Shown: piece by piece, positions 9,087 to 17,364 of the stretch
Numbering within the stretch: position 1 is the stretch's first letter
Layout of the letters: each line of letters opens with the position of its first letter
Source of the DNA: Streptomyces sp. SolWspMP-5a-2
Lineage (GTDB): Bacteria; Actinomycetota; Actinomycetes; Streptomycetales; Streptomycetaceae
Direction of reading: 5' to 3'
Assembly (NCBI RefSeq): GCF_900091845.1
Contig: NZ_FMCI01000115.1
Location: 1-32,605, forward strand
DNA: 32,605 nt
Notes under the pieces: generated by a model
What the model was told of the DNA's origin: nothing
The model's input: the letters and a program-made list of their open reading frames with translations, nothing else
Database searches by the model: none
Translations under genes and position numbers: made by a program

Positions 9087-10340
9087 CTAGGGCGCGGCGC
9101 CGACGCGTTCGCGGGTGGCGTCGGTGCCGGTGTCGGGGGCCGGGCCCCGGGCGCCGATGCGGCTGAGGAGCGGGCCGGTCATGACCGTGGTCACCACCGC
9201 CATGACGACCATCAGGGAGTACAACGCGTTGTCGAGCAGGCCGAGTTGGAGGCCGATGCCGAGGATGACGAGTTCGGTGAGGCCCCGGGTGTTCATCAGG
9301 GCCGCGAGGGTGGCGGCGGAGCGGGGCGGGAGCTTGGCGACCCGGGCGCCCAGGTAGGTGCCGCCGAACTTGCCGACGACGGCGACGAGGAGGATGAGGG
9401 CGAGTTCGCGCAGTCCGGCGGTGCCGATCCCGCCGAGGTCCACCTGGAGCCCGGCGACCACGAAGTACACCGGCAGCAGGACCGCGGTGAGGTGGCCGGT
9501 GCGGTCGTGGACGTCGGCGCGCAGGGCGCGGGCGCCCTTGCGGGGCACGATCAGGCCGAAGAGGAAGGCGCCGAAGATGTGGTGCATGCCCATCGCCTCG
9601 GTGGCCGCGGCCGACAGCAGCGCGCCGACCAGGACGACGGCGAACTTGACGGGTCCCGGTTCGGCGGCGCCGTCGCCCGGCACCAGGTAGCGGCGCAGCA
9701 GCGGGCGGACGACGAGGACCATGGCGGCCAGGTAGGGCATCAGGAGCAGGACGCGCCAGTGGCTGCCGCCCGCGCCGATGGAGGCGTTGACCCCGGCCAG
9801 TCCCGACCAGGCGACCACGTCGACGAAGGCGGCGGTGGCCAGGGCGATGCCCCCGATGGTGGTGCGGCTCAGGCCGCGTTCGGTGAGGATGCGGGCGAGG
9901 ACCGGGAAGGCGGTCACCGAGACGGCGAGGCCGATGAAGACCACGAAGGTGGAGCGGTCGCGGATCTCGTGCCCGGGGAGCAGGGCGAAGGCGAGCGCGA
10001 CGCCGCAGACGAAGGGCACGGCGGTGGAGCCGACGGCCGCCGCCACGGTCGCCCGGCCGTGGCCCTTCATGGTGGCGGCCTCCAGTTCGAGGCCGACCAG
10101 GAACATGAAGAGGGCGACGCCGAGGTTGGCCACGCCCGACAGGACGGGGCGCACGTCGTCGGGGAAGAGGGTGTCGCTCAGCGCCCCGTCGAGCAGGGTC
10201 GGTCCGAGCAGCACGCCCGCGAGGATCTCCCCGACGACGGGTGGCTGGTGCACACGGGACGCGAGGTGTCCGAGCCCCCGCGCCATGACGAGAATGATCG
10301 CCAGATCCAGGAAGAGGATCTGCAACTGATGACTGCTCAT
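9087..10340 (-). CDS. CPA2-family cation/proton antiporter
   Basis: This is a 417-residue integral membrane protein with about 12 hydrophobic segments, resembling the KefB/NapA-like branch of monovalent cation:proton antiporters. Typical sequence features are the N-terminal QPPVVGEILAGVLLGPT, the central FMFLVGLE at about residues 79-86, and MNTRGLTELVILGIGL near the end. No TrkA-type nucleotide-binding domain follows, so this is a short form. GGAGGA lies unusually close to the ATG, about two to three bases away. The gene sits between the two halogenase genes on the same strand, separated from the upstream halogenase by a hairpin. Similar antiporters occur in some antibiotic clusters. A role in self-protection or pH homeostasis is inference, and its cation cannot be read from sequence. 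Confidence 0.9.
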   Translation of the reverse strand: MSSHQLQILFLDLAIILVMARGLGHLASRVHQPPVVGEILAGVLLGPTLLDGALSDTLFPDDVRPVLSGVANLGVALFMFLVGLELEAATMKGHGRATVAAAVGSTAVPFVCGVALAFALLPGHEIRDRSTFVVFIGLAVSVTAFPVLARILTERGLSRTTIGGIALATAAFVDVVAWSGLAGVNASIGAGGSHWRVLLLMPYLAAMVLVVRPLLRRYLVPGDGAAEPGPVKFAVVLVGALLSAAATEAMGMHHIFGAFLFGLIVPRKGARALRADVHDRTGHLTAVLLPVYFVVAGLQVDLGGIGTAGLRELALILLVAVVGKFGGTYLGARVAKLPPRSAATLAALMNTRGLTELVILGIGLQLGLLDNALYSLMVVMAVVTTVMTGPLLSRIGARGPAPDTGTDATRERVGAAP

Positions 10341-10390
10341 TTCCTCCGTGCCCCCGCTTGTGATGACTGACGTGCGCCGCGTGGATGGGT

Positions 10391-10433
10391 TTCCGGGGCG
10401 GCCGTGCTGTCCGTGGCGACGGCCGCCCCGGAA
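10391..10433 (-). terminator. Hairpin terminator after the second halogenase gene
   Basis: A perfect 15-bp inverted repeat (10391-10405 with 10419-10433) encloses a 13-base loop. It lies a few bases beyond the halogenase stop codon at 10440 and before the antiporter start at 10340. There is no T-tract, which is common for Streptomyces terminators. It probably reduces readthrough into the antiporter gene. Confidence 0.7.
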
Positions 10434-10439
10434 TTCCGC

Positions 10440-11717
10440 TCAGTTCTGTGCCGGTACCGATTCCGACGACGGGTCGGGGATCAGGTCGTCCAGCGTGATC
10501 TGGAACAGCGGGTGATTTCCGCTGAGTCCGGAGATGAGGGTGACGAAGTCGTCGGCGGGCTTCCGCTCGTGCTCCGGGTCGATCATTTCCTGGGCGAGGC
10601 TGTGGTAGAACTCCTTGTATTTCGTCTGGTCGTAGAAGCGCTCGACGAACTCCCGGATCTCGTCGAAGAATCCGGAGTACGCGGTGGCGTACCGGTCCAG
10701 GGCCTTCGTCTCGATCTCGGGGTGCCTGATGATCTGGTCGACGATCTTGGCGAGGGTGCTGCCCGCCATGCAGGCCAGCGCGACGCCGGTGGAGAACAGC
10801 GGGTCGACGAAGGCCGCCGTGTCCCCGACCAGGACCCAACCGTCGCCGTAGAACCGGTCGGAGTGGTACGACCAGTCGCGGGCGGTGCGGAACCCGGCCG
10901 ACTGGCGGGCGCCCGCGAGCATCTTCCTGAGCTTGGTGGTGCGGTCGCGCTGGGCGTGGAACAGGTCTTCGAGGGCCTGCCCCGACTCCCCGGCGCTCGC
11001 CACCCGCGTCACGTACCCGACGCTGACGGTCCCCTTGTCGAGGGGGATGGCCCAGAACCAGCCGCCGTCCAGGCCCTCGATGAGGATGTTGGTGTACTCG
11101 TCGCCCTCCAGGCGCTCGCAGTTGTCGTAGTACGTCCACACGGCGACGTTGCGCAGCGCGTCGTGCCACTTCACGTCGGTGTAGCGGCGGCTGAGCACCC
11201 GGGCCTGCCCGGAGGCGTCGATGACGAGCCCGCCGCGCACCTCGCGGAGGCCGTCCATGCCGCGCAGGGCGTAGCGGACGCCGACGACGCGGCCGTCCTC
11301 CTCGATCGGCTCCTTGACGGTGGCGTCCTCGATGATGTGCACGCCCAGTTCGCGGGCGCGGTCGAGGATCAGCGCGTCGAGGTCGGCGCGGCGGGTGTGG
11401 AAGGCGTAGGGGTACTTGCCCTTGAGGAAGCTGAACTTCCACGGCACCTGGTTGTTGCCCCAGACGAGGCTGCCGCCGTACTTCCGCTCGAAACCGCGCT
11501 GGTCCATGCGTTCGGTGAGCCCGAGTTCGTCCATCGGCTTCATGAAAGCCGGAATGAGGGATTCACCGACGTGGTAGCGCGGAAAACGCTCCCGGTCGAG
11601 CAGCAGTACCCGGTGGCCGTTCTGGGCGAGGAGACCGGCCGTCGTGGCTCCGGCCGGGCCTCCTCCGATGATGACGACGTCGTAGTCGGCGGAAATACCG
11701 TAAGGACGTGACGGCAT
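10440..11717 (-). CDS. FADH2-dependent halogenase with complete motifs
   Basis: The product is a 425-residue flavin-dependent halogenase. The FAD motif GGGPAG lies at 18-23. Lys79, in RGFERKYGG, matches the position of the conserved catalytic lysine of this family. WFWAIP at 220-225 and FVDPLFSTG at 303-311 are the two diagnostic halogenase motifs, both intact. The length and the FERKYGG block resemble the variant-B enzymes that halogenate carrier-bound or free phenol and pyrrole groups; that assignment is by recognition only. GGGAAGG seven bases before the ATG supports the start. A flavin reductase partner is not encoded in the window. Repeated TCTACAGA elements upstream suggest separate regulation. 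Together with the divergent halogenase at 4561-6204 it could produce a doubly halogenated compound. Confidence 0.93.
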   Translation of the reverse strand: MPSRPYGISADYDVVIIGGGPAGATTAGLLAQNGHRVLLLDRERFPRYHVGESLIPAFMKPMDELGLTERMDQRGFERKYGGSLVWGNNQVPWKFSFLKGKYPYAFHTRRADLDALILDRARELGVHIIEDATVKEPIEEDGRVVGVRYALRGMDGLREVRGGLVIDASGQARVLSRRYTDVKWHDALRNVAVWTYYDNCERLEGDEYTNILIEGLDGGWFWAIPLDKGTVSVGYVTRVASAGESGQALEDLFHAQRDRTTKLRKMLAGARQSAGFRTARDWSYHSDRFYGDGWVLVGDTAAFVDPLFSTGVALACMAGSTLAKIVDQIIRHPEIETKALDRYATAYSGFFDEIREFVERFYDQTKYKEFYHSLAQEMIDPEHERKPADDFVTLISGLSGNHPLFQITLDDLIPDPSSESVPAQN

Positions 11718-11807
11718 GCTGAGACCTTCCCGTAGACCCTGGAGCGCGCGGGATCCGGCGTGTGCGATCCGCCGCCCTGTCGCGCCTCGACAGTCTGCCG
11801 GGGGCCG

Positions 11808-11860
11808 TCTACAGAAGGTCTGTAGCGGTTCTGGATACGTCCTCTACGACATCTACAGAA
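11808..11860. promoter_or_regulatory. Palindrome and repeated TCTACAGAA boxes upstream of the halogenase
   Basis: CTACAGA (11809-11815), spacer AGG and TCTGTAG (11819-11825) form a perfect 7-bp inverted repeat. The 9-mer TCTACAGAA occurs at 11808-11816 and again at 11852-11860, exactly 44 bp apart, which is about four helical turns. TCTACGA at 11843 is a partial third copy. The cluster lies 91-143 bp upstream of the halogenase start, and its last box overlaps the stop codon of the hydrolase gene. It looks like a binding region for a cluster regulator (SARP or another); the protein is unknown. Confidence 0.4.
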
Positions 11861-12893
11861 AGGGAATTCCGCAAGGCGCGCTCTGTCCGCCTGCGGGCAG
11901 GACGCGCGACGCCCCGACGGCGAGGTCCCACAGGTCGGCGCGGGGCCGGCCGGTCGCCTCCCAGGCGGCGGTCACCCGGCTCAGCGGCTCCAGCGGGGGC
12001 TCGGCGGAGAGCAGGAAGGTCGCCCAGTGCATGGGCGTCAGGATGCGCGCGCCGAGGTCCTCGCAGGCTCGCACCGCCTCCTCGGGCGAGGTGTGCACGG
12101 GGTGCAGCATCCAGCGCGGCTCGTAGGCGCCGATCGGCAGGATCGCCAGGTCGATGTCCGGGTAGCGGTGGCCGATCTCGCCGAACCAGTGCCCGTACCC
12201 GGTGTCGCCCGCGAAGTACGCCCGGGGCCCGCCGGGCGCGGTCAGCATCCAGCCGCCCCACAGGCTGCGGCAGGTGTCGGTGAGTCCGCGCCTGCTCCAG
12301 TGGTGGGAGGGGACGAAGTCGAAGCGGACGGGGCCGAGCGGTCCCGGCAGTTCGACCGCCTCCCACCAGTCGAGTTCGGTGACCTCGGTGAACCCGCGCC
12401 GTCTGATCCAGTCGGCGAGTCCGGCGGGCACGAGCAGCGGGGTGCCGGGCGGCAGCCGGTCCAGGGTGGCGGCGTCGAGGTGGTCGTAGTGGTTGTGGCT
12501 GATGACGACCGCGTCGATGTGCGGGACCTCGGGCCACGGGACGCCGACCGGGGTGACGCGTTCGGGGGTGCCGACGATCCGGCGCGACCACACCGGGTCG
12601 GTGAGGACGGTGAGTCCGCCGATCCGGACGACGAAGCTGGCGTGTCCGGCCCAGGTGAGGGACAGGTCGCCGGGCGCGACCTCGGGGACCGGGGCGGGGT
12701 CGACGGGCAGCCGGGCGAGCTGGTCCAGGGTGCGCGCGGGCGGGCGCAGCCGCTGGCCGCGCAGGGCGAGGCGGAGGAAGTCGGTCACCCCGGGCAGCGG
12801 GGAGGTGAGCCGGTCGGCGAAGGAGGCGGGCCACTCGCGCGGCTCCCCGAGGGGGCGCGGCGGTGACAGCGGCGGACGGGCGGGGGTGGTCAT
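11853..12893 (-). CDS. Metallo-beta-lactamase-fold hydrolase (NAPE-PLD/UlaG-like)
   Basis: This 346-residue zinc-dependent hydrolase carries the signature HNHYDH at 133-138. Further metal-site motifs are SHHW, GDTGY and PMHW. The leading block TWAGHASFVVRIGG followed by LTDPVWS is typical of the NAPE-phospholipase D/UlaG-like branch. The substrate is unknown. The ATG at 12893 is preferred over a start 31 codons upstream because AGGAGA lies five bases before it and the extra residues are low-complexity. It sits between the TetR gene and the halogenase, all on one strand, with a hairpin before it. In polyketide clusters such folds can act as thioesterases or cyclases, but this branch is more often a phosphodiesterase or a stand-alone housekeeping enzyme, so its pathway role is open. 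Confidence 0.88.
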   Translation of the reverse strand: MTTPARPPLSPPRPLGEPREWPASFADRLTSPLPGVTDFLRLALRGQRLRPPARTLDQLARLPVDPAPVPEVAPGDLSLTWAGHASFVVRIGGLTVLTDPVWSRRIVGTPERVTPVGVPWPEVPHIDAVVISHNHYDHLDAATLDRLPPGTPLLVPAGLADWIRRRGFTEVTELDWWEAVELPGPLGPVRFDFVPSHHWSRRGLTDTCRSLWGGWMLTAPGGPRAYFAGDTGYGHWFGEIGHRYPDIDLAILPIGAYEPRWMLHPVHTSPEEAVRACEDLGARILTPMHWATFLLSAEPPLEPLSRVTAAWEATGRPRADLWDLAVGASRVLPAGGQSAPCGIPFL

Positions 12894-12919
12894 GGAGGTC
12901 TCCTGCGGTCGGGAGAACG

Positions 12920-12980
12920 GCGACCGGCCCCGACCCGCCCCGGGCACTCGGGTGCGCGGAGGTCGGGCGGGGCCGGTCGC
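12920..12980 (-). terminator. Hairpin between the TetR gene and the hydrolase gene
   Basis: A perfect 13-bp inverted repeat (12920-12932 with 12968-12980) encloses a GC-rich 35-base loop that can fold further. It lies 33 bases after the TetR stop codon in the direction of transcription. It probably ends the exporter/TetR transcript. Confidence 0.5.
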
Positions 12981-13012
12981 GGCCACGGGAAGGGGTCAGC
13001 GGCGGGCGGGGG

Positions 13013-13621
13013 TCACTGCAGGACGCCGCCGAGCACCGCTTCGATCATGTCGTGGATCTGGCCGTCGGTCAGCGGCTTGCCCTGGCCGAGGAAGAGGCGC
13101 AGGATCACCACGCCGGCGAGCATGTCGACCACGCCGATGAGGTCGACGTCCGCGCGGACCTCGCCCTTCTCCCGGGCGCGCACGAAGACGGCCTCGACGG
13201 CGTCGCGCCAGGGACAGACCCAGCTGTCCATGTGACTCGACGGGAAGTTGGGGTCGCTGACGGCCTGAGCCGCGAGATGGGGCAGGAGGCGTCCCTCGGG
13301 TGCGTTGAGGAGGCCGTCCCGGAGCCAGCGCGTCATGGTGAGGAGGTCGGCGCGGAGATCGCCGGTCGCCTCGACGTCGAAGTCGGCCATCAGCGTGTCC
13401 AGCGCGCTGATGATCATCTCCTCCTTGGAGCCCCAGCGCCGGTAGACGGTGGCCCGTCCCACGCCCGCGCGGCGGGCGACCTGGTCCATCGTCAGCCCCT
13501 GGAACCCGGTCTCGCCCAGGAGCGTGACCGTGGCCTGGATGATGGCGGCGTCCGCGTGGTGGCTGCGCGGCCGCCCTATGGGCCGGGATCCGGTCTGCCG
13601 GTTCTCTCGCGTCTCGTACAT
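13013..13621 (-). CDS. TetR-family repressor
   Basis: This 202-residue regulator has the TetR helix-turn-helix at about residues 24-72 (TVTLLGETGFQGLTMDQVARRAGVGRATVYRRWGSKEEMI). A helical ligand-binding domain of ordinary length follows. GAGAGG lies about 12 bases before the ATG. It is encoded 58 bases downstream of the MFS exporter on the same strand, so the pair is probably one transcript. The perfect palindrome at 15256-15286 before the exporter is its likely operator. That would give ligand-induced export, in which the cluster product or an intermediate releases the repressor. The pairing is inference from position and site geometry. Confidence 0.93.
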   Translation of the reverse strand: MYETRENRQTGSRPIGRPRSHHADAAIIQATVTLLGETGFQGLTMDQVARRAGVGRATVYRRWGSKEEMIISALDTLMADFDVEATGDLRADLLTMTRWLRDGLLNAPEGRLLPHLAAQAVSDPNFPSSHMDSWVCPWRDAVEAVFVRAREKGEVRADVDLIGVVDMLAGVVILRLFLGQGKPLTDGQIHDMIEAVLGGVLQ

Positions 13622-13679
13622 CTACGCAGTCAACCTCTCGGTATCACCGTCTCAGACCATGCACGCCACGAAGAATCCA

Positions 13680-15239
13680 TCATACGTGCTCCGTGACGGC
13701 GTGGGAGGGGCCCGCGGGGGTCCCCTCGGCGGGGGCGGGACCGCCGCGCGGCATCCACGCGAAGACGGCGGCGGCGAGCGCGAAGAGGACGACGGCGCCG
13801 CCGATCAGCGCGGTGTCCATGCTGTCCACGTAGGCGTGCCGGGCGCCCTCGGCCAGCGCCCTGCCCTGCGGTCCGAGCTTCGCGGCGACGGCGAGCGCGG
13901 CGCCGACGGTGTCCCCGGCGGCGTCGGCCGCCCCGGCGGGCAGTCCGGCGACGAGGGGCTTCATGTCGCTGCGGAACCCGGTGCTGAGCACACTGCCGAG
14001 CACGGCCACCCCGATGACACCGCCGACCTGGCGGAAGGCGCTGGTGATGCCGGACGCCTCGCCCGAGCGGTCGTCGGACGCGGTGGACAGCGCGGTGTGC
14101 ATGGCGATGGCGAGGGTCAGGCCGATGCCGATGCCCAGCGGCACCTGGCAGAGGGCGACGGCGAGTTCACCGGAGGCGACCCCGGTGCGGGAGAAGACCA
14201 GCAGCCCGGAGCACATCAGCAGCAGCCCCGTCACCACCGGGCCGCGGGGGCCGACCCGGGGCGCGAGGCGTTCGGCGGCGCCCGCGCCGATCATGACGGC
14301 GAGCACCACCGGGAGCATCCGCACGCCGGTGCCGAGCGAGGAGTTGCCGAGGACGGCCTGGAGGTAGGGGCTCAGCATGAACAGGAACCCCGTCATGGCG
14401 AAGTGCACCAGGAGCAGGGCGAGGACGGAGGCCCCGAAGCGCCGTTCGCCGAAGGCCCGGACGTTCAGCAGGGGGTGCGGGGTGCTCCGCTCGCGCAGCA
14501 CGAACAGCGCGAGCAGCACCAGGCCGGTCGCGGCGCCGCCCAGGGTGCGGCCGCTGAGCCAGCCGTCCTCGGGGGCCCGGGTCAGCGCGAACGTGAGGGC
14601 GCCGAGGCCCAGGACGGAGAGCACGGCGCCCTGCCAGTCGAAGGCGTGCTCGCGCACGCCCCTGTGCTCGGGGAAGAGGAAGAGGCCCGCCACCATCGCG
14701 ACGAGCAGGATCGGGATGTTGATCAGGAAGACGGAGCCCCACCAGAAGTGCTCAAGGAGCCAGCCGCCCGCCAGCGGGCCGATCGGCAGGCCGAGGGCGA
14801 CGCCCGCGGACCAGACGGCGAGCGCCCGCGCCCGCTCCCCGGGGGCGAACAGCACCGGCAGCATGGCCAGCGAGACCGGGGTGACGACGGCCGCGCCGAG
14901 CCCCATCAGCGCGCGGGCGAGGATGAGCGCCCCCGGGCTGTCCACCACCGTCGCGAACCCCGAGGCCAGGCCGAAGACGGCGAGCCCGACCAGCAGCAGC
15001 CGCTTGCGGCCGACGCGGTCGGCGAGCACGCCGAACGGGAGCATCAGGCTGGCGAACACGAGCAGATAGGCGTTGTGGAACCACTGGAGATCGGAGTTGG
15101 AGGCGCCCAGTTCGTCGACCAGCTCGGGCATCGCCACGTACAGGATCGTCGCGTCGAGGCCGTTGACCAGCACGCACATCACCAGGACGGCCAGCGCCCA
15201 CCAGCGCTTGGGGCTGTTCCACACTGCGACTGCGGACAC
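13680..15239 (-). CDS. MFS drug exporter, DHA2 (14-helix) family
   Basis: This 519-residue membrane transporter resembles the QacA/EmrB group, which drives drug efflux with the proton gradient. Visible signatures are the first-helix region VLVNGLDATILYVAMPEL, the loop motif GVLADRVGRKRLLLVG and the antiporter segment GLPIGPLAGGWLLE. The hydrophobicity is compatible with 14 helices. The start is GTG at 15239. GGGGGAG ends only two bases before it, which is unusually short, but there is no alternative upstream start in frame. Expression is probably controlled by the TetR product through the adjacent operator. It is a good candidate for export of, and resistance to, the cluster product. Confidence 0.93.
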   Translation of the reverse strand: MSAVAVWNSPKRWWALAVLVMCVLVNGLDATILYVAMPELVDELGASNSDLQWFHNAYLLVFASLMLPFGVLADRVGRKRLLLVGLAVFGLASGFATVVDSPGALILARALMGLGAAVVTPVSLAMLPVLFAPGERARALAVWSAGVALGLPIGPLAGGWLLEHFWWGSVFLINIPILLVAMVAGLFLFPEHRGVREHAFDWQGAVLSVLGLGALTFALTRAPEDGWLSGRTLGGAATGLVLLALFVLRERSTPHPLLNVRAFGERRFGASVLALLLVHFAMTGFLFMLSPYLQAVLGNSSLGTGVRMLPVVLAVMIGAGAAERLAPRVGPRGPVVTGLLLMCSGLLVFSRTGVASGELAVALCQVPLGIGIGLTLAIAMHTALSTASDDRSGEASGITSAFRQVGGVIGVAVLGSVLSTGFRSDMKPLVAGLPAGAADAAGDTVGAALAVAAKLGPQGRALAEGARHAYVDSMDTALIGGAVVLFALAAAVFAWMPRGGPAPAEGTPAGPSHAVTEHV

Positions 15240-15255
15240 AGCTCCCCCTTTCGGA

Positions 15256-15286
15256 GTTTTGATACGAGACTGGCTCGTATCAAAAC
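15256..15286. promoter_or_regulatory. Perfect 31-bp TetR-type operator upstream of the exporter
   Basis: GTTTTGATACGAG (15256-15268) and CTCGTATCAAAAC (15274-15286) are exact inverted copies separated by ACTGG. The site is AT-rich against a GC-rich background and ends 16 bases before the exporter start codon. Binding would block the promoter or early transcription. A weaker look-alike half, CTCGGTATCA, lies just upstream of the TetR gene at 13638-13647. Confidence 0.85.
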
Positions 15287-15339
15287 ACGCGGTGACCGGG
15301 CCCGCACCCTCCGATTCCTCCCTAGGGGTCAGGTTTCAG

Positions 15340-15369
15340 CCTGGCGAGTGAACGGGGGCACTCGCCAGG
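15340..15369 (-). terminator. Terminator hairpin after the SARP gene
   Basis: A perfect 11-bp stem (15340-15350 with 15359-15369) with an 8-base loop follows the SARP stop codon. A second hairpin (15374-15380 with 15389-15395) overlaps the stop codon itself. Together they separate the SARP transcript from the exporter promoter. Confidence 0.7.
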
Positions 15370-15393
15370 GGCCGACCCGGTGCTGACGCCGGG

Positions 15394-17364
15394 TCAGCCG
15401 GTGCGCAACTCGTCCTGGTCGGCCACGACCTGCTTCAGCCGCGCGGGCCCGAGACTGCGCGACAGCACCCACTCCGCCTCCGCGCACTCCCCCGCGTAGG
15501 TGAGCGTCAGATCGTCGAAGCGGTAGCTGCCCGCGCCGAGCCGCGTCAACAGACCCAGGTCGGCGAGGAGTTCGAGATGGCGCAGCAGCTCGGACCGGTT
15601 CACGCCCAGCAACTGGCCGGATTCGGGCACCTCGACCACCGCGAGGCCCGTGCGGCTGAGGAGCCGGAACAGATGGGCCGTCATGGCGGGCAGGGCGCGG
15701 TAGCTCGCGGTCAGCGAGGAGCGGACGCTCATGCCGTCCTCGCCCGCGACCGCCAGCAGGTCGAGCCGGGTGACCGGGTCCTCGTAGAGCACGGCCAGCC
15801 GCTGGGGCGACGCGTCCGCGGTCTCCTGGAGCGCGGCGGCGGTGATCCGGATGCCGAGCGGCAGCCGTCCGCACTGCTCGACCAGGCGGCGGACGGCGTC
15901 CTCGTTGCCCGACACGGCCTCGCGGCCGAGGAGTTCACCGAGCAGTTCGGCGGCCGGGCCGGGATCGAGCGGCTTGAGGCTGATGCGGTGGGCGCCGTAG
16001 CGGGCCACCATCCCGCGCTGGGGGCGGCGGCCGGTGACGATCAGGCACGCAGAGCCCTGCGGCACCAGCGGCAGGATCTGCTCGGTGTCCACCGCGTCGT
16101 CGAGCAGGATCAGCACGCGTTTCTCGTGCAGCAGGCTCCGGTAGAGGGTCGCCCTGCCGTCCAGGTCGACGGGCAGGGCCGCCCTGCCGACGCCCAGGCT
16201 CTCCAGCAGCGACCCCAGGATCTCGAACGGCGCGCGGGGCCGGTCGCCGGTGCCCGCGAGATCCGCGTAGAGCTGCCCCTCGGGGAAGCTGGCCAGCAGT
16301 TCGTAGCCCAGCTCCAGGGCGAGGGCGCTCTTGCCGACGCCGGGCGGGCCGTCGATCACGAAGATCGGGGTGGCCCGGCCGCGCTCGCCCCCGGTGCGGC
16401 GCAGCGCCGTCCTCGCCCGCTCGATCTCGACCTCCCGGCCGACGAACGTGCGCGCCCTGGACGGGAACTGACGCATGTTCGGTCCGATGCCAGGCGCCAC
16501 CGGCCGGCCGTCCTCCGCGCGGCCGGTCGGGTCGGGCCGGACGGTGGACGCCGGTTCGGCCGCCCCGGACGGCGACCTCGGCAGGGCGTCGTCGACGGTG
16601 CCTGCCAGGATCCTCGCGTGCAGCCCCCGCAGCTCCGATCCCGGCTCGATGCCGAGTTCCTCGCGCAGGTGGGAACGCGCGTCGCCGTACGCCTGGAGGG
16701 CGTGCGCCTGCCGTCCGCTGCGGTACAGCGCCAGCATCAGCAGATAGCGCAGCCGCTCCCGCAGCGGCTCCTGGGTGATGGCCTCCCCCACCACCACGAT
16801 CGCCTCCTCGCAGCGTCCGGCGGAGATCATCCCGGCGATCCAGTCCTCGGCGGCGGAGAAGCGGATCTCGCGGAGCCTGCTGCGCTCGATCGCCGCGAAG
16901 GGACCGGGCACCCCGGAGAGCGCGTCGCCCCGCCAGAGCCCGAGCGCCTTCCCCAACCGCTCGAAGGCGGCCCGGCAGTGCCCCTGTGCCGCCAGGCGCC
17001 TGGCCTCCTCGCACTGCCGCACGAACAGGACGGCGTCCACCGCGCCGAGGGGCAGGCACAGTTCGTACCCGCCCGCCCGGGAGCACAGCACCCCGTCCGA
17101 CTCGCGGCCCCGCCGGTCCGGGTCGAGCGCCCTGCGCAGCCCGGCCACATAGGTGTGCACGCTGTTGAGCGCGGTGTTGGGGGCGTCCGGCCCCCATAAC
17201 GCGTCGATGATCTGGCCCGGTCCGACGACCGAGCCCTGCTGGGTGGCGAGGAGGGCGAGCAGGGCCCGCTGCTTCGGCGGCCCCACCACCACCTCGGCCT
17301 CTCCCCTCCACACGCGCAGCGAACCGAGAAGTTGTACCGACAGTGTCTCGTCTGCTCCTGACAT
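15394..17364 (-). CDS. SARP-family activator with NB-ARC ATPase domain (AfsR-like), containing a TTA codon
   Basis: This 656-residue pathway activator of the Streptomyces antibiotic regulatory protein type begins with an OmpR-like winged helix at about 8-100. A bacterial transcriptional activator domain follows at about 105-250. An NB-ARC ATPase then has Walker A GPPGVGKS at 339-346 and Walker B VLILLDD at 417-423. AfsR's C-terminal TPR region is absent, so this is the medium-length form. The ATG at 17364 follows GGGGGA by three bases and matches the usual SARP N-terminus; a start 71 codons upstream adds a non-conserved tail. Leu56 is encoded by TTA (17197-17199), the only TTA codon I noticed among the genes here. 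Translation should therefore need the bldA tRNA, tying the cluster to development. SARPs bind direct repeats near the -35 region of target promoters. Confidence 0.93.
   Translation of the reverse strand: MSGADETLSVQLLGSLRVWRGEAEVVVGPPKQRALLALLATQQGSVVGPGQIIDALWGPDAPNTALNSVHTYVAGLRRALDPDRRGRESDGVLCSRAGGYELCLPLGAVDAVLFVRQCEEARRLAAQGHCRAAFERLGKALGLWRGDALSGVPGPFAAIERSRLREIRFSAAEDWIAGMISAGRCEEAIVVVGEAITQEPLRERLRYLLMLALYRSGRQAHALQAYGDARSHLREELGIEPGSELRGLHARILAGTVDDALPRSPSGAAEPASTVRPDPTGRAEDGRPVAPGIGPNMRQFPSRARTFVGREVEIERARTALRRTGGERGRATPIFVIDGPPGVGKSALALELGYELLASFPEGQLYADLAGTGDRPRAPFEILGSLLESLGVGRAALPVDLDGRATLYRSLLHEKRVLILLDDAVDTEQILPLVPQGSACLIVTGRRPQRGMVARYGAHRISLKPLDPGPAAELLGELLGREAVSGNEDAVRRLVEQCGRLPLGIRITAAALQETADASPQRLAVLYEDPVTRLDLLAVAGEDGMSVRSSLTASYRALPAMTAHLFRLLSRTGLAVVEVPESGQLLGVNRSELLRHLELLADLGLLTRLGAGSYRFDDLTLTYAGECAEAEWVLSRSLGPARLKQVVADQDELRTG

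Noticed and set aside
9019..11442. An N-terminal extension of the LAL regulator of about 800 codons
   Set aside because: The frame is open but lies out of phase with the antiporter and halogenase genes on the same strand, and the extension shows no conserved domain. The ATG at 9018 begins exactly at the ATPase domain.
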